Below are positions 53,923 to 64,000 of a DNA stretch of 64,000 bases, one piece after another. Below the pieces are notes generated by a model. The model searched no databases. It had not been told where the DNA came from and saw nothing but the letters and a program-made list of their open reading frames with translations. Source of the DNA: Deltaproteobacteria bacterium (GTDB taxonomy: Bacteria > Myxococcota_A > UBA9160 > JAFDDA01). Each line of letters begins with the position of its first letter. Positions within the stretch are counted from its first letter, which is position 1. A program made the translations under genes and the position numbers. Location of the stretch: the NCBI GenBank assembly GCA_019311105.1, contig JAFDDA010000014.1:1-64000 (forward strand), read 5' to 3'.

Positions 53923-53963
53923 GCGACCCTCTTGCCGTCGATCAACTGCTTCACGCGACCCTC
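53905..53963. repeat. Tandem duplication (32 bp period, 27 bp identical) of the argB start region, creating an 11-codon upstream ORF
   Basis: gtcgatcaactgcttcacgcgaccctc at 53905 and 53937. Minus-strand mini-ORF 53919-53954 VKQLIDGKRVA*, stop overlapping the argB GTG (GTGA). Confidence 0.85.
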
Positions 53964-54016
53964 TCGTCGTGCGGCTCTCGGTCGTTCGCGATCCCGTGCT
54001 TGGGGGGGCGCGGCGG

Positions 54017-55048
54017 CTACTCCGCCGAGCCAGGGGGCGACGGCGTTGCCCGCGGAACCAGCCGCCCCGAGCCGGGGCGTGCGGCGCTCTCGCGCCGGAT
54101 GCGGGCCACCTCGTCGATGCTCGACCGCCAGCTACGGTACAGGAGCACGCTGCGGAGCGCCGCCGAGAGCGCTGCGCCGGCGATCTCGGCCGTGCGCAGC
54201 GAGGGCGCGTGGCCCGCGGCGAGATGCACGCGAACGAGCCCCACGGTGTTCCGCCGGAAGCGGAGCGGAAGGCAGAGCAAACCGCCCGGAGCGCCCTGCT
54301 CGGGGCGATCCACTTCGGGGTCGAAGCGCGGGTCGGCTTCGGGTTCGGCCGTGGCGATGAAGACTCCCGTTGCCGCCGCCGCACCCGCCAAGCCGCGGCC
54401 CGCGGGCAAGAACGGGCGGTCGACGAGCGCCCCCGCATCCCAGACGGCCTCGCGGACGAAGGAGCCCTGCCCGGGCTCGGAGAGGTAGAGCGCTGCGCCC
54501 ACGGCCGACATGCGCTCCCCGATCTGAGCCAGCAAGTTCGCCGAGAGCGTCGCCGGGTCTCCCGCCTCCACGACGGCCTCGCAGAGGCTACGAGCCAGGT
54601 CGAGGTCGGCATCGGCCGTCGGGGTCGCCGCGCCGATGCGGCCACGCAGCTCGGCCAACTCCACCTCGGCCTGCCAACCGGAGGACGCGCGCTCGACGGA
54701 CAGGCGCAGCTCTTCTTCATGGAGTGGCTTGGCCAGGTAGTCGACGGCGCCCGCGCGCAGGGCTTCGAGGGCGAGGCCCTGCCCTGCCTGGGCCGCCAAC
54801 ACCAACGCGCGGGTGGCCGGCCGTTCGGCGCGGACCGCGCGCAACACCTCGATGGCCGCCGCACCGGTGCTCTCCAGGTCGACGATCCACAGTCCGACGT
54901 CGGGGTCGGCCAGGTCGGCCGCCGCCGCGTCCAGGCTTGAGGCGGAGCGGCACGCGAAGCCTTCGGCCGCGAGTGTGTCGCACAGGGCGGCCCGGAAGAA
55001 CTCCGAAGCATCGATGACCAGGATCGCAGGGCGAGGTGTGTCGGCCAC
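54017..55048 (-). CDS. Response regulator (receiver) with GAF-like domain
   Basis: PAILVIDASEFFRAALCDTLAAEGF..LWIVDLES..ALRAGAVDYLAKPLHEEEL; GAF-like C-terminal half. Confidence 0.8.
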   Translation of the reverse strand: MADTPRPAILVIDASEFFRAALCDTLAAEGFACRSASSLDAAAADLADPDVGLWIVDLESTGAAAIEVLRAVRAERPATRALVLAAQAGQGLALEALRAGAVDYLAKPLHEEELRLSVERASSGWQAEVELAELRGRIGAATPTADADLDLARSLCEAVVEAGDPATLSANLLAQIGERMSAVGAALYLSEPGQGSFVREAVWDAGALVDRPFLPAGRGLAGAAAATGVFIATAEPEADPRFDPEVDRPEQGAPGGLLCLPLRFRRNTVGLVRVHLAAGHAPSLRTAEIAGAALSAALRSVLLYRSWRSSIDEVARIRRESAARPGSGRLVPRATPSPPGSAE

Positions 55049-55056
55049 GACGACTC

Positions 55057-56433
55057 CTAGAGGATGAAGCGGGAGAGATCCTCGTCGGCGGCCAGGGGGC
55101 CCAGGCGCTCGCGCACCATGGCCTCGTCCACCACGATCGTCGTCTCCCCGAGATCCGGTGCATCGAAGCTCACGTCCTCCACGAGCTTCTCCATCACCGT
55201 GTGCAAGCGACGTGCGCCAATGTCGTCCGTGCGCTCGTTGACCTCCGCGGCGATCTCCGCGATCGCCTGCACGCCGTCGTCCTTGAACTCGAGCCGTACC
55301 CCCTCGGTCTCGAGCAGCGCGACGTACTGGCGCACGAGCGAATTCGTCGGCTCGGTGAGGATGCGCACGAAGTCTTCCCGGGTCAGGCTCGCAAGCTCCA
55401 CGCGGATCGGGAAGCGACCCTGGAGCTCCGGGATCAGATCCGACGGCTTCGCCACGTGGAAGGCGCCGGCCGCGATGAAGAGGATGTGGTCCGTCCGCAC
55501 GGGCCCGTGCTTGGTCTGCACCGTCGAGCCTTCGACGATCGGCAGCAGATCGCGCTGCACGCCTTCGCGGGAAACGTCCGGGCCGTGCTTCGCCCCGTTG
55601 CCGACGGCGACCTTGTCGATCTCGTCGAGGAAGACGATGCCGGCCTGCTCCACCCGCTCGACGGCCAGCTCGCGAACGTTGTCCATGTCGACGAGGCGCG
55701 TGGCCTCCTCGGCCACGAAGGCTTCGCGCGCGGCCGGGATCTTCATGCGGCGCTGGCGCGTCTTGCGCGGGAACATGTTCCCCATCATGTCCTTGAACTG
55801 GACGCCCATCTCCTCGACGCCCTGGGGCCCGAGGATCGAGAGGTTCGGGCCACCGCCGCCATCTTCGACCTCCACGTCGATCTCGCGCTCATCGAGGGCC
55901 CCGTCGCGCAGCATCCCCCGCAGCTTCTCGCGCGTCTCGCGGTTCTCCGGGACGGGCGGGTCGGCCAGCGGGTCGGGCGGCGGCGCGATCCCGATCGAGG
56001 GCGGTGCGGGCGGCGGCGGCAGCAGGGCGTCGAGAATGCGCTCCTCGGCCCGCTCCTCGGCGCGGGTGTAGACGGCGCCCTTCTGCTCCTCGGCCACGAG
56101 GTTCACGGCGAGGTCGGCGAGGTCTCGGATCAGCGACTCGACGTCGCGGCCCACGTAGCCCACCTCGGTGAACTTCGACGCCTCGATCTTGATGAAGGGC
56201 GCCTGGGCGAGCTTTGCCAGGCGACGGGCGATCTCCGTCTTCCCGACGCCCGTGGCGCCGACCATGATGATGTTCTTCGGCGCGATCTCGTCGCGCAGGT
56301 CCGCCGACACCTGGGTGCGGCGCCAACGGTTGCGCAGCGCGATCGCCACGGCGCGCTTCGCATCGCCCTGCCCCACGATGTAGCGATCGAGCTCGGAGAC
56401 GGTCTCGCGCGGCGTGAAATGGCGCACGGTCAC
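55057..56433 (-). CDS. hslU: ATP-dependent protease ATPase subunit HslU
   Basis: [73 protein letters not shown] start. Confidence 0.96.
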   Translation of the reverse strand: MTVRHFTPRETVSELDRYIVGQGDAKRAVAIALRNRWRRTQVSADLRDEIAPKNIIMVGATGVGKTEIARRLAKLAQAPFIKIEASKFTEVGYVGRDVESLIRDLADLAVNLVAEEQKGAVYTRAEERAEERILDALLPPPPAPPSIGIAPPPDPLADPPVPENRETREKLRGMLRDGALDEREIDVEVEDGGGGPNLSILGPQGVEEMGVQFKDMMGNMFPRKTRQRRMKIPAAREAFVAEEATRLVDMDNVRELAVERVEQAGIVFLDEIDKVAVGNGAKHGPDVSREGVQRDLLPIVEGSTVQTKHGPVRTDHILFIAAGAFHVAKPSDLIPELQGRFPIRVELASLTREDFVRILTEPTNSLVRQYVALLETEGVRLEFKDDGVQAIAEIAAEVNERTDDIGARRLHTVMEKLVEDVSFDAPDLGETTIVVDEAMVRERLGPLAADEDLSRFIL

Positions 56434-56978
56434 GACATCTCCAACACGTGTGCCTGGTCGTTCGTGTAGATGCAGAGCTCGCCGGCGATCCGCAGCGACG
56501 CTTCGGCGATTTCCTTGGCCGAGAGTTCGGTGTGACGCAACAGGGCCCGGGCCGCCGCCAGGGCGTAGGACCCCCCGGAACCGATGGCAGCCACGCCATC
56601 GTCGGGCTCGATCACATCGCCGTTGCCCGAGACCGCCAGCAGCGTCTCGGCGTCGGCAACCAGGATCATGGCCTCGAGGCGCCGCAACACGCGGTCGCTG
56701 CGCCAGTCGCGGGCGAGTTCCACGGCGGCACGACGGACGTTGCTCGGGTGGGCCTCGAGCTTCGCATCGAGCCGATCCATCAACGCGAGCGCGTCGGCTG
56801 CACCTCCGGCGAACCCGACGAGGGCGCGCCCACTCGCGGACTCGCGCACCTTCTGGGCGCCGTGCTTCACCACCGTGTCGCCGAGCGTCACCTGGCCGTC
56901 GGAGCCCATGGCCACGCGGCCATCGCGCATAACGGCCACCACCGTCGTCGAGCGCACTTTGGCTTGGAGCGTCATCAC
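56430..56978 (-). CDS. hslV: ATP-dependent protease subunit HslV
   Basis: [53 protein letters not shown]; overlaps hslU. Confidence 0.96.
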   Translation of the reverse strand: MMTLQAKVRSTTVVAVMRDGRVAMGSDGQVTLGDTVVKHGAQKVRESASGRALVGFAGGAADALALMDRLDAKLEAHPSNVRRAAVELARDWRSDRVLRRLEAMILVADAETLLAVSGNGDVIEPDDGVAAIGSGGSYALAAARALLRHTELSAKEIAEASLRIAGELCIYTNDQAHVLEMS

Positions 56979-58045
56979 TTCTCTCCGCGCGGTCGCCGCC
57001 GCGCTCGGGGGTGGGCCTTGTCGTAGACGTCGAGCAATCGCTCGGCCGAGACCCCGGTGTACTTCTGCGTGGTGGAGAGGCTCGCGTGACCCAGGAGCTC
57101 CTGGATCTCGCGCAGGTCCGCCCCCATGTCGAGCAGATGGGTAGCGTAGCTGTGGCGCAAGCGGTGGGGATGGATGCGCCCCGCCACCCCGGCCCGACGG
57201 GCCCGACGTGCAAGGGTGCGGCGCACGTCCCGAGCCGAGAGCCGCCCCAGCTCGCCATCCGACCGCGGGCGCAGCGATGTGAAGAGCGGCTCCGCCAGGA
57301 AGCCCGGGCGCTTGCGCAGCGCGAGCCAGGCTTCGAGCGCCTCGCGTGCGGCGCCCGCCAGCGGCACGACCCGCTCCTTGTCGCCCTTGCCCCAGACTCG
57401 GACGTCGCCGCGGCGCAGATCGAGGTCGCGCACGTCGAGGGAAACCAGCTCCCCTACACGCAGGCCCGCGCCATAGAGCAGCTCCACCATTGCCCGGTCG
57501 CGCAGGCGTGAGGCTTCGCTAGTGCGGGGGCGCGCGGTCTCGCGCTCGGGCGCGTCGGCCTCGGCCAGGGCTTCGCAGTCATCGACCGGGATGGGCTTCG
57601 GGAGCCGCCGAGGAGTGCGCGGCGAGGCGATGCCGAGAGTCGGGTCGGCCTTGCAGAAACCCTCTCGGGCCAGGAAGCGATAGAAGGTGCGCAGCGAAGC
57701 GAGCTTGCGCGCGACCGTCGAGGCTTCGAGGCGGCCCTGAAGCTCGGCCAGCCAGCGGTAGAGATCCGCCGCATCGGCCTTGCCCGGCTCGGCGCCCAGG
57801 AATGCCCCGAACGCTCGGGCGTCGGACAGGTAGGCGCGCCGGGTCTCAGGCGAAGCGCCGCGCTCCGCCGACAGATAGGCATCGAACTCCCGCACAGCCT
57901 TTTCGAAGGGGTTCGCGCGGCTCGGGCTCTCGCGGTCGGCCTTCCCATGTGCGCGGTCCGGGCTCTCGCGGTCGGCCTTCCCATTCGTACGGTCCGGCTT
58001 CTGGCGGTTGGCCTTCGCGTTCGGGCGGCTCGCGCGCCGGGTCAC
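56975..58045 (-). CDS. xerC: Tyrosine recombinase XerC-like, with repeat-bearing N-terminal extension
   Basis: [103 protein letters not shown]. Confidence 0.93.
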   Translation of the reverse strand: MTRRASRPNAKANRQKPDRTNGKADRESPDRAHGKADRESPSRANPFEKAVREFDAYLSAERGASPETRRAYLSDARAFGAFLGAEPGKADAADLYRWLAELQGRLEASTVARKLASLRTFYRFLAREGFCKADPTLGIASPRTPRRLPKPIPVDDCEALAEADAPERETARPRTSEASRLRDRAMVELLYGAGLRVGELVSLDVRDLDLRRGDVRVWGKGDKERVVPLAGAAREALEAWLALRKRPGFLAEPLFTSLRPRSDGELGRLSARDVRRTLARRARRAGVAGRIHPHRLRHSYATHLLDMGADLREIQELLGHASLSTTQKYTGVSAERLLDVYDKAHPRARRRPRGEK

Positions 58046-59382
58046 GCCGCGCCTCGGAGCCGCTCGACCGCCACGCGGTAGGGCTCGAGGGCCGCGAGCC
58101 CGCGTTCGGACTGGAGCTGGTTCCGCTCGCGCTTCTTCGTCCCGCGCGGCACGCCCTCCAAGGGCGGGAACAAGCCGAAGTTGACGTTCATCGGCTGGAA
58201 GTCCTTCGGACGCGCATTGCGGAGGTGATGCAACAACGCGCCGTGAGCCGTGGTGACGTCGGGCTCCGGCCGTTCCTCCCCGCGCAGGGCACAGGCGGCG
58301 TGCAAGCCCGCGAGGAAACCGAGCGCTGCCGACTCCACGTAGCCCTCGACCCCGGCGATCTGCCCCGCCACGTACAAGCCCGGCCGCGCCTTGAGCTGCA
58401 GGTCCGGGAGGAGCTGCCGAGGCGCATTCAGGTAGGTGTTGCGATGCACGGACCCGAAGCGGGCGAAGACCGCCTTCTCGAGGCCCGGGAGCGTTCGCAG
58501 CACGCGCTTCTGCTCGCCCACCCGGAGCTTCGTCTGAAAACCGACGAGGTTGTAGAGGACCCCGCGCTTGTCCTCTTGGCGCAGCTGCACGACGGCGTGG
58601 GGCCGCTCGCCCGTGCGCGGGTCGACGAGACCGATGGGTTTCATCGGGCCGAACGAGAGCGTCTTCGGCCCCCGGCGCGCCATTTCCTCCACCGGCAGGC
58701 AGCCCTCGAAGTAGAGCTTCGCCTCGAAGGGGTGGAGCGGCACCGTGTCGGCGCCGACGAGCGCGTCGACGAAGGCGCCGTAGGCCGCGCGATCGAGGGG
58801 CAGGTTCAGATAGTCGCCCTCGCCGTCCTCCCAACGCGACGCCCGGAAGGCGACGTCGTGGTCGATGGAATCCGCATAGACGATGGGCGAGATGGCGTCA
58901 TAGAAGTAGAGGTGCTCCTCGCCGAGCCGGGCTTGCAGGTCGGACGCGAGTTCCGGGTCGGTCAGCGGCCCGGTGGCGAGCACCACCGTGCCTTCCTCGG
59001 GGATCCGCGGCACCCGCTCGCGTCGGATCTCGATTTCGGGGTGCGCTTCGACGACTTCGGTGATGCGGCGCGCGAAGGCGTGACGATCGACGGCCAGGGC
59101 GCCACCCGCGGGCACGGCCGTCTCATCGGCGGCCTCGATCACGAGGGACCCGAGGCGTCGCATCTCCTCCTTCAGGAGCCCCACGGCGTTGCCCAGCCCG
59201 GCCCCGCGCAGGGAGTTGCTGCACACGAGCTCGGCCAGGTCTTGCGACTCGTGGGCCGGCGAGAACTGCACGGGCTTCATCTCGTAGAGGGTGACGGGCA
59301 CGCCGCAGCGGGCTGCCTGGAGGGCGGCTTCGCAGCCGGCCAGACCACCTCCCACCACCACGAGCCGGGCCGAATCCGTCAT
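58042..59382 (-). CDS. trmFO: Methylenetetrahydrofolate-tRNA-(uracil-5-)-methyltransferase TrmFO
   Basis: [71 protein letters not shown]. Confidence 0.95.
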   Translation of the reverse strand: MTDSARLVVVGGGLAGCEAALQAARCGVPVTLYEMKPVQFSPAHESQDLAELVCSNSLRGAGLGNAVGLLKEEMRRLGSLVIEAADETAVPAGGALAVDRHAFARRITEVVEAHPEIEIRRERVPRIPEEGTVVLATGPLTDPELASDLQARLGEEHLYFYDAISPIVYADSIDHDVAFRASRWEDGEGDYLNLPLDRAAYGAFVDALVGADTVPLHPFEAKLYFEGCLPVEEMARRGPKTLSFGPMKPIGLVDPRTGERPHAVVQLRQEDKRGVLYNLVGFQTKLRVGEQKRVLRTLPGLEKAVFARFGSVHRNTYLNAPRQLLPDLQLKARPGLYVAGQIAGVEGYVESAALGFLAGLHAACALRGEERPEPDVTTAHGALLHHLRNARPKDFQPMNVNFGLFPPLEGVPRGTKKRERNQLQSERGLAALEPYRVAVERLRGAA

Positions 59383-60512
59383 GGCGCGGAGGATAGCCCA
59401 CGGCCCGGTGCAGCCCGGACGACGCGGAGACGCCCGTCGCGGTCTTCGACGACTCGGCCGTCGAGTTCGAGGGGCAGGATCGCGACGGCCAGGGCACCGG
59501 GGTCGAGAACCAGACGCCGACCGAGTTCGTCCCGCGTGCAAGCCCCGTGGTGGAGGGCGGCCAGGATGCGGCCCGCGTCGCCCGCCGTCCCTTCCTCCCG
59601 CGACGGCTCGGGCGCGTCCGCTTCGACGCGAGCCTCGACCCCGATGACCGAAAGCACATCCGCCGCCTCCATGGCTGGCGCGGCACCGTCGCGCAGAAGC
59701 CCGTTGGTTCCTTCGCTGGTGGGCGCCGTCACGGGCCCGGGCACGGCGAGAACGTCGATGCCTTGATCGAGGGCATGGCGGGCGGTCACGAGCGAGCCGC
59801 TGCGTGCTCGCGCCTCGACCACCACCACCGCGCGGGAGACGCCGCTGATCAGCCGGTTGCGCAGCGGGAAGTGCGCCTTCAGTGGCGGTGTGCCCGGCGG
59901 CAACTCGCTCACGACGGCGCCCTGCGACGCGATCCGATCGGCCAGGCCACGGTGGCCAGCCGGGTAGACCTGATCGGGCCCGCAGGCCTGGAACGCCACG
60001 GTCCGCCCACCCGCGTCGAGCGCGGCGATGTGGGCCACGGCGTCGATCCCTCGGGCCAGACCCGAAGCCACGACGACGCCCGCCCGCGCGAGGTCGCCCG
60101 AGATGCGGCGCGCCATCTCCTTCCCATAGGCCGTCGCGGCGCGCGCGCCGACGATGGCGACGCAGGGCACCTGGAGCGCACTCGCGTCCCCGCGGACGGC
60201 AAGCACCGGCGCTGCATCCACGAAGCGTCGCAGCTGCGGTGGGTAGACAGGGGAAACCCACGGCACGAGCCGTGCCCCACTTTGCGCGAGCGAACCCAGC
60301 GCCGCATCGAGGTCGGTGGGTGTGCACGGGAGGCCTCGCGCCAGCGCCAGGAGCGGCTCCGGATCGGGGTCCTCGCGGAGGGCGGCGATGGCCTCCATCG
60401 GGCGGAGCGCGAGGCGGCGCTGCACCCCGAGCCAGAGACGCAGGGCGGCGTGATCGGCCGGAACCCTCGGGTCGAGGACACCGGGCAGCGGAACATCGGA
60501 AGGGGAAAGCAA
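59379..60512 (-). CDS. dprA: DNA processing protein DprA/Smf (start uncertain)
   Basis: [111 protein letters not shown]; upstream boundary set by a possible TTG. Confidence 0.9.
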   Translation of the reverse strand: MLSPSDVPLPGVLDPRVPADHAALRLWLGVQRRLALRPMEAIAALREDPDPEPLLALARGLPCTPTDLDAALGSLAQSGARLVPWVSPVYPPQLRRFVDAAPVLAVRGDASALQVPCVAIVGARAATAYGKEMARRISGDLARAGVVVASGLARGIDAVAHIAALDAGGRTVAFQACGPDQVYPAGHRGLADRIASQGAVVSELPPGTPPLKAHFPLRNRLISGVSRAVVVVEARARSGSLVTARHALDQGIDVLAVPGPVTAPTSEGTNGLLRDGAAPAMEAADVLSVIGVEARVEADAPEPSREEGTAGDAGRILAALHHGACTRDELGRRLVLDPGALAVAILPLELDGRVVEDRDGRLRVVRAAPGRGLSSAP

Positions 60513-60544
60513 AAGGCGGCTCCCCGGGACCGGGGAGCCGCCTT
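60513..60544 (-). terminator. Intrinsic terminator (15 bp perfect stem) after the LysM gene
   Basis: aaggcggctccccgg-ga-ccggggagccgcctt; followed on the minus strand by TTGCTTTCC. Confidence 0.8.
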
Positions 60545-60574
60545 CATAGCAAAGGTCGGCGGGTCGGCGAGCCC

Positions 60575-62074
60575 CTAGCGGGGGTCGTAGCCGTCGAGCA
60601 ACGTATCCACCGACAGACGCGGCAGGTTCCAGCTCTCCAGGAGGTCGGGCATCTCGATCTCCGACGGGCGGGGCACCGCCTTGGCGAGGTGCTTGATGCG
60701 CGGCAGGATGAACAGGCCGCCCTCCGGCCACTCGACCGACGGGCCGTTCACCGTGCGGAAGCGATCGCCGTGCCAGATCTCGGTCTTCGACTTACGCACG
60801 TAAGCCATGGCCGTGGTCGGCTCGGTCGAGAGCACGATCATCTGGGCCACCACTTCGTGGGGGATCTCGATGTCGGGCTCGCGGCCATACCACTCGGGCT
60901 TCCAGTTCAGGGAGACGGGCCGGTAGATCTCGAGCGAGCTGCCGACCTCGAGGCCGTCCTCGCTGCCGCGGTTCAGCACGACGACATCGCCGTTGGCGTT
61001 GTACTTCGACTCGACCAACACGTCGGCCAGCTGGCCTTCCACGCCGACCGGGCTGCCCTTGATCTCGATCTGGCCGGGCGCCTCTTCGCGGGGCTTCAGG
61101 TACGCACCGGGCACGAAGTCGGCGTACGCCATCCGGACCTGGGCCCTCGCCGACTCCTCGTACACCTCGAGCACCTCGAGCCAGCCGAGGATCTCGGTGT
61201 GGTGGCCGATCACGCGGTGAATGCCGAACAGACCCTGGGCGCTCGGGTCACGGATCTGCTGGGTCGTCCGAAAGACCGTGAACTCATCGCCGACGGCCGT
61301 GTCCTCGTCGCCCAGGTCCACGAACACGACATCGCCCTGACTGAGGTGGACCGCCTCTTCGATCGTGCCGGCGATCTGCGCGTAGCCCTTGAGCTCCTTC
61401 TTGCGGACGACGCCGACCGTGGCGAACTCGGCATAGTGGAAGTACTGCTTGGGCGCGCTCGGCATCACGACCGAAGGCGCGTCCTCTGCCATGGCGGCGG
61501 GCCCGGACTCTTCGCCCTCGGCGTCGCGGGCGGCCAGCAGCGCTGCGGCCTCCGCGTCGGTCACCTTGCGCATCTCCGTGGCGCTGACCCAGATCTTGTC
61601 ACCCGGCAGGATGAGGTGCGGGTTCTCGATGTCCTCGTTGTCCTTCCAGACCGAGGGCCAGATCCAGGGCGTGCCGAGGTAGAGGTCGGAGATGTCCCAG
61701 AGCGTGTCGCCCTTCTCGACCACATGGACCGTGCCGGCCGGGTCGAAGGGCGGGCGCACCTTCTCGGGGCTCGACGTCTCCGCCAGGTCGGACATCTCGG
61801 ACGGGTCGGCGTCCGCCACCGCGTCCGCACTTGCGAGCTCCGGCGCGGGAATCTCGGGCAGGGCCATCGGCACACCGGCGTCGTCCACGACGGCAGCCGC
61901 AGTCTCGGACGCGGCCGCGGGCCAGGGCCCCTCGAGCGGACTCGCCGCCTCGAGCGGCTCCCAGGGAGACGGAATCTTCGGCACCGAATCAGGTGCCGGC
62001 ATATCGCGCGTGTTTTCCGCCGTTGCGCCGCTGGCCGCGAAGGCCAAAGCGAAGGCGAGGATCCAGGACTTCAT
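60575..62074 (-). CDS. LysM-domain secreted protein
   Basis: MKSWILAFALAFAASGATAENT signal; VHVVEKGDTLWDISDLYLGTPWIWPSVWKDNEDIENPHLILPGDKIWV. Confidence 0.88.
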   Translation of the reverse strand: MKSWILAFALAFAASGATAENTRDMPAPDSVPKIPSPWEPLEAASPLEGPWPAAASETAAAVVDDAGVPMALPEIPAPELASADAVADADPSEMSDLAETSSPEKVRPPFDPAGTVHVVEKGDTLWDISDLYLGTPWIWPSVWKDNEDIENPHLILPGDKIWVSATEMRKVTDAEAAALLAARDAEGEESGPAAMAEDAPSVVMPSAPKQYFHYAEFATVGVVRKKELKGYAQIAGTIEEAVHLSQGDVVFVDLGDEDTAVGDEFTVFRTTQQIRDPSAQGLFGIHRVIGHHTEILGWLEVLEVYEESARAQVRMAYADFVPGAYLKPREEAPGQIEIKGSPVGVEGQLADVLVESKYNANGDVVVLNRGSEDGLEVGSSLEIYRPVSLNWKPEWYGREPDIEIPHEVVAQMIVLSTEPTTAMAYVRKSKTEIWHGDRFRTVNGPSVEWPEGGLFILPRIKHLAKAVPRPSEIEMPDLLESWNLPRLSVDTLLDGYDPR

Positions 62075-62262
62075 GCTCCCCCTCCAGGCAAAGATGCGAA
62101 CGCACGACCCGATCCACCGGGTGGGCGTCGCCCCCGGTCTTCCATCGGCAAGCCGCTGATTTCCCTTGAATTCTGGGTCGCGGGCCGGCGCCAGCCCCGG
62201 CGCGATCCGGCCCCGAGCCGGCCACCCGGCGGGGAGATCCCCGCGGGGATGCCCGAGGCGGT

Positions 62263-64000
62263 TCAGCCCTCGAGCTCGCTCAGCATGGAGCGCAGGTCAG
62301 CAGCCCAGGCGGGCTCCTTGGCCCCGGGCCGGCCCTCCAGGGCCTGCTCGAGATCCTCGAGAGCCCGCTCGAGGGTGGTGCGCGCCTTGTCGTTCTCGCC
62401 GTTGGCCTGGTAGGCGAGCGCCAGGTGATGGCGGACGAGCCCGAAGCTCGGGTTCCGCGTGTCGAACCCTTCGTCGGCCTCCTGCAGGTAGCCGATCGCC
62501 GCCGACGGGATCCCCTTCTTGTAGAGAACCCAGCCGAGGGTGTCGGCGGTGTTGGGGTTGTCGGGGAGCATCGCCTTGGCCTCCTGGGCCAGGTCGAGGG
62601 CCCGGTCCAGGTTTTCGCCGCGCTCGGCCAGCATGTAGGCCAGGTTGTTCTTGGCGGGCGCGAGCTCGGGGTCGATGGCGATGGCGCGCTCGTAGGATTC
62701 ACTCGCCTTGTCGGATTCGCCGCGCAGCTCGTAGAGCGTCCCGACGATCAGCTGCAGGGGCGCCGAGTCGGGCCGCGCCGCCACGGCCTTCTCGTAGGTG
62801 GTGAGCATGTCGCTCGTCCGGCCCGTGGCCTGGAAGTAGCGGGCGAGGGTCTCGTAGAAGCGGAGCTCGTTCGGGTTGAGATCGATGGCGCGCCGCAGCT
62901 TCTTCTCGGCCTCGCGGCGATCGCCCGACAGGAGCGCGGCCAGGCCTGCGAGGTGCACGAGGTCGGGATTGTCCGGGTCGGCCTCGAGAGCCGCCCCGAT
63001 GCGCGCCGACGAGTTCTCGAGGCGCCCCTCGCGCTGGTCGAGTTCGAGTGCCGCACGCAGCAGGTCCGCGTTGTCCGGGCGCTGCTCGAGCGCGCGCTCG
63101 AAGAAGCTGCGCGCCAGCTGGTCGTTGCCCTCGAAGCGATGGATCCGCCCGATGGCGTAGAGCACCTCGGCGTTGCGCCGCTCCGGGGGGATCCGCTGAA
63201 GCTCGGCCAGCCCCTCGTCGAACTTGCGCTGGCGCACCAACGACTGGGCGACCAGGATGCGCAGGCCGTCGTCGCCGACGTTCTCGCTGAGGAAGCGGCG
63301 GCCCTCTTCGACGGCGGCTTCGTTCTCGCCGAGTGCCGACTGCACCCGCGCGAGCATCTTGCGCGCCTCGAGCAGCCCCGCGTCGGCCTCGAGCGCGCGC
63401 TGGAGTTCCGAACGCGCGGCCAGGTGGTCGCCGCGCAGGTACAGGGCAGAGCCGAGCATCAGATGCGCCTGGGCCCAGCCCGTGCGCAGGTCCATCACGC
63501 GCCGGAGGTCGCCGATGGCGGCGTCGAGTTCGCCGTCGGCGAGTTGGACCTTCGCGCGAACGAAGAGACCCTCGGCGCTCGAGCTGTCCTCGGCCAGGAT
63601 GGCGTCGACGATGGCGCGACCCTGGGCGATGAGGTCGCGCTTGCCCTCGAGGCTCCCGATGTCCACGAGCAACTCGGCCTTGCGCAGGCGTGCCGCCACC
63701 GAGGTCTTGTCGATGGCGAGGGCCGCTTCCGCCGCCTCCAGGGCGCCGTCGCGGTCGCCCTGGCGCCCGCGATACAGGGAGAGAATCAGCTGGGGCTGCA
63801 CATCGTCGGGGCGCGCGCGCGTGGCCGCCTGGATCATCTCGTCGGCTTCTTCGCCTCGGTCCTGGGAGCGGTAGAAGCGCGCCAGGAGATAGATGAGCTG
63901 GAGGTCGTCGGGCCGCTCCTCGATCCCGTCGCGCAGCACCTGCTCGGCTTCCATGACGCGCTCCAGGCGGTAGTAGAAGCTCGCGAGCGTCCGGTAGGCG
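62263..64000 (-). CDS. Large TPR-repeat protein (5' end beyond window edge)
   Basis: Many TPR units (e.g. SFFERALEQRPDNADLLRAALELDQREG); frame stays open to position 64000 (AYRTLASFYYRLERVMEAEQ). Confidence 0.88.
   Translation of the reverse strand, partial: AYRTLASFYYRLERVMEAEQVLRDGIEERPDDLQLIYLLARFYRSQDRGEEADEMIQAATRARPDDVQPQLILSLYRGRQGDRDGALEAAEAALAIDKTSVAARLRKAELLVDIGSLEGKRDLIAQGRAIVDAILAEDSSSAEGLFVRAKVQLADGELDAAIGDLRRVMDLRTGWAQAHLMLGSALYLRGDHLAARSELQRALEADAGLLEARKMLARVQSALGENEAAVEEGRRFLSENVGDDGLRILVAQSLVRQRKFDEGLAELQRIPPERRNAEVLYAIGRIHRFEGNDQLARSFFERALEQRPDNADLLRAALELDQREGRLENSSARIGAALEADPDNPDLVHLAGLAALLSGDRREAEKKLRRAIDLNPNELRFYETLARYFQATGRTSDMLTTYEKAVAARPDSAPLQLIVGTLYELRGESDKASESYERAIAIDPELAPAKNNLAYMLAERGENLDRALDLAQEAKAMLPDNPNTADTLGWVLYKKGIPSAAIGYLQEADEGFDTRNPSFGLVRHHLALAYQANGENDKARTTLERALEDLEQALEGRPGAKEPAWAADLRSMLSELEG

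Noticed and set aside
56975-58045. XerC-like recombinase as a prophage or integron integrase
   Set aside because: Sits in a housekeeping trmFO-xerC-hslV-hslU neighbourhood; no phage genes, attachment duplications or cassettes seen.

Overview
This is a 64 kb, high-GC, gene-dense bacterial chromosomal window. About 54 protein-coding loci are called, nearly all on the minus strand, plus one tRNA-Glu(CTC). There is no rRNA, CRISPR array, prophage or transposase. Gene content and a Myxococcus-like pilA-G-H-I-D order suggest a deltaproteobacterial / Myxococcota-type lineage (inference). Main blocks: (i) truncated sulfatase-like TPR lipoprotein and type IV pilus genes; (ii) MFS/spermidine-synthase-like fusion, tRNA-Glu, exonuclease, two ECF sigma factors; (iii) ppdK, glyQS, recO, korAB; (iv) envelope/polysaccharide genes; (v) sucCD, mdh, glpABC; (vi) aspS, diguanylate cyclase, YCF48/DUF1329 pair, UbiB-like kinase; (vii) argG, PAS protein, short Hsp70 and J-TPR protein; (viii) argFB, hslUV, xerC, trmFO, dprA, LysM and TPR proteins. 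The most unusual signals are non-coding. First, there are two intergenic inverted pairs of about 145-185 bp palindrome-ended elements, with conserved internal blocks but different, self-complementary arms. Second, a shared putative structured leader lies upstream of both mdh and sucC, with compensatory base changes. Third, about 32-36 bp tandem duplications recur at gene boundaries, including duplicated start regions at argB and glpC. ppdK, korA and sucC each also carry an apparent internal deletion plus frameshift at short repeats, which needs raw-read validation. All homology calls are from reading sequence motifs; no database search was run.
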